This document shows, in pieces, positions 63,134 through 64,000 of a stretch of 64,000 nt of DNA. The position numbers and the translations under genes are program-made. Source of the DNA: a bacterium (GTDB lineage Bacteria > Vulcanimicrobiota > Vulcanimicrobiia > Vulcanimicrobiales > Vulcanimicrobiaceae); contig JAJYCL010000006.1 of assembly GCA_021778415.1 (NCBI GenBank), forward strand, positions 36,076 through 100,075, read 5' to 3'. Position 1 is the stretch's first letter, and every line of letters starts with the position of its first letter. The notes beneath the pieces were generated by a model. That model had not been told where the DNA came from, did no database searches, and saw only the letters and a program-made list of their open reading frames with translations.

Positions 63134-64000
63134 GTGTCCACGATTCTTCACGCCGAGCGTTTACGCAAAGTCTTTCGTTCGCACAAGCGCCAGACCGGGC
63201 GCTTTGCGACCTTGCGCACCCTCTTTACGCGCGAAGTCGAGGAACGAGTGGCCGTCTCCGATGTCTCGATGTCGCTCGAACAGGGAGAGATTGTCGGCTA
63301 CATCGGGCCCAACGGTGCGGGCAAATCAACGACGATCAAAATGCTGACGGGCATCCTCGTCCCCAGTTCGGGAACGCTCGAAGTCGCCGGCATCGTCCCG
63401 TGGCAGAAACGTGCAAAAAATGCCCGGAATATCGGCGTCGTCTTCGGACAACGCAGCCAACTGTATTGGGATCTTCCGCTCATCGAATCGTTCGAATTAC
63501 TCCGCGCCATTTATGGCATTTCACGCGCGCAGTATAAGCGGACCATCGACGAATTTATCGAGCTCTTAGAAATGGGCGATTTTCTGCGCACGCCCGTTCG
63601 CCAACTCTCGCTGGGTCAACGCATGCGGGGAGATTTCGCGGCGGCCATGCTGCATGAACCCAAGATCGTCTATCTTGATGAGCCGACAATCGGGTTGGAT
63701 GTCGTGGCCAAAGAAGCCATTCGCCAATTCATCCTCCGAATCAATCAGGAGCGCAAGACGACGGTCATCCTCACGACGCACGATCTCGCCGATGTCGAGC
63801 GGTTATGCGATCGCATTATTCTCATTGACAACGGGACGATACTGTATGACGGCAATCTTGATCGCATCAAGCGTCGATACGGCTCGACCCGCACGTTAGT
63901 CGTTCGTTTCGAGCATGCGGAATCGGCTCCGCATCTCGATGGAGCGCAACTCGTCGAATGTATCGGAGCGACCGCCCGCTTTGCTTTCGATCGCGATGCC
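63134..64000 (+). CDS. ABC-2 type transporter ATP-binding protein, 3' end cut by window
   Basis: 289 codons are present. Walker A is GPNGAGKST, the Q-loop region is VFGQRSQLYWDLPLIESF, the signature is LSLGQRMRG (C-loop), Walker B is IVYLDEPTIGLD and the H-loop is TTHDLADVE. The Q-loop wording and the N-terminal insertion (RSHKRQTGRFATLRTLF) match ATPases of ABC-2 exporters for viologens or daunorubicin. GTG at 63134 is the probable start, with a weak ribosome site. Permease genes should follow outside the window. Confidence 0.9.
   Translation, partial: MSTILHAERLRKVFRSHKRQTGRFATLRTLFTREVEERVAVSDVSMSLEQGEIVGYIGPNGAGKSTTIKMLTGILVPSSGTLEVAGIVPWQKRAKNARNIGVVFGQRSQLYWDLPLIESFELLRAIYGISRAQYKRTIDEFIELLEMGDFLRTPVRQLSLGQRMRGDFAAAMLHEPKIVYLDEPTIGLDVVAKEAIRQFILRINQERKTTVILTTHDLADVERLCDRIILIDNGTILYDGNLDRIKRRYGSTRTLVVRFEHAESAPHLDGAQLVECIGATARFAFDRDA

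Overview
The window reads as a gene-dense, moderately GC-rich chromosomal segment of a Gram-negative (diderm) aerobic bacterium. It has TonB-dependent receptors, several lipoproteins, an NDH-1 operon, a HiPIP-type ferredoxin, and a cobalamin-dependent methionine synthase with B12 uptake genes. Two receptors carry an N-terminal carboxypeptidase-regulatory-like domain. There are also Vgb-like beta-propeller lipoproteins and a Lys/Arg-rich histone-like protein. This mix resembles Candidatus Eremiobacterota/Vulcanimicrobiota (WPS-2), with Acidobacteriota as an alternative. The assignment is inference only, since no rRNA or other phylogenetic marker was analysed. I saw no tRNA, rRNA, CRISPR array, IS element or prophage. 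No gene-free stretch exceeds 300 bp; the longest is the structured 215 bp between nuoK and nuoL.

Layout. 1-9440 (-): nuoA-B-C-D-E-F-G-H-I-J-K and the start of nuoL, tightly packed except for a large fold-back element before nuoL. 9565-19443: a cobalamin region (cobU, btuF and cbiA on -; a B12 riboswitch, then btuB-btuC-btuD on +) with an ion channel, an HtrA-type protease and hflX interspersed. 19490-22641: HiPIP, a shared terminator, and a large TonB-dependent receptor with a structured leader. 22737-29659: a CHASE3-like/SpoIIE phosphatase, phosphomannomutase, an internally deleted Dps remnant, a tandem-GTPase dynamin-like protein, and NagA. 29611-34727 (-): a branched-chain amino-acid ABC transporter (livK-H-M-G-F) translationally coupled to a DUF2721 membrane protein. 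34862-37035 (+): a DEAD-box helicase and a secreted DUF5694 protein. 37032-42480 (-): cysK, an asparaginase-II-family gene and metH with overlapping start/stop codons.

42542-47014: an MBL/beta-CASP protein, an Lrp-type RAM domain, a small membrane protein, an enoyl-CoA hydratase and a BoxB/PaaA-like diiron oxygenase, the last divergent from a PaaX-type repressor. 47056-53314: exported lipoproteins (one with a Vgb-like propeller lacking histidine) and a second TonB-dependent receptor. 53437-57981 (-): a lower aromatic/beta-oxidation block (3-hydroxyacyl-CoA dehydrogenase, thiolase, aldehyde dehydrogenase, a small protein). 58032-64000: Nudix hydrolase, secreted protein, YjfB-like protein, alpha/beta hydrolase, histone H1-like protein, MFS exporter, cytidylate-kinase-like protein, and a truncated ABC-2 ATPase gene.

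Two functional themes recur. First, imported and remodelled B12 (btuBFCD, cobU, cbiA, riboswitch) feeds MetH. Second, the diiron oxygenase, enoyl-CoA hydratase, aldehyde dehydrogenase, hydroxyacyl-CoA dehydrogenase and thiolase fit CoA-dependent aromatic degradation (Box/Paa logic) under a PaaX-like repressor, yielding acetyl- and succinyl-CoA for respiration through NDH-1. The most unusual items are the nuoK-nuoL RNA fold-back, the spliced Dps remnant, the double-GTPase dynamin, the histidine-free Vgb-like lipoprotein with a shared N-terminal module, and several leaders with start-proximal hairpins.
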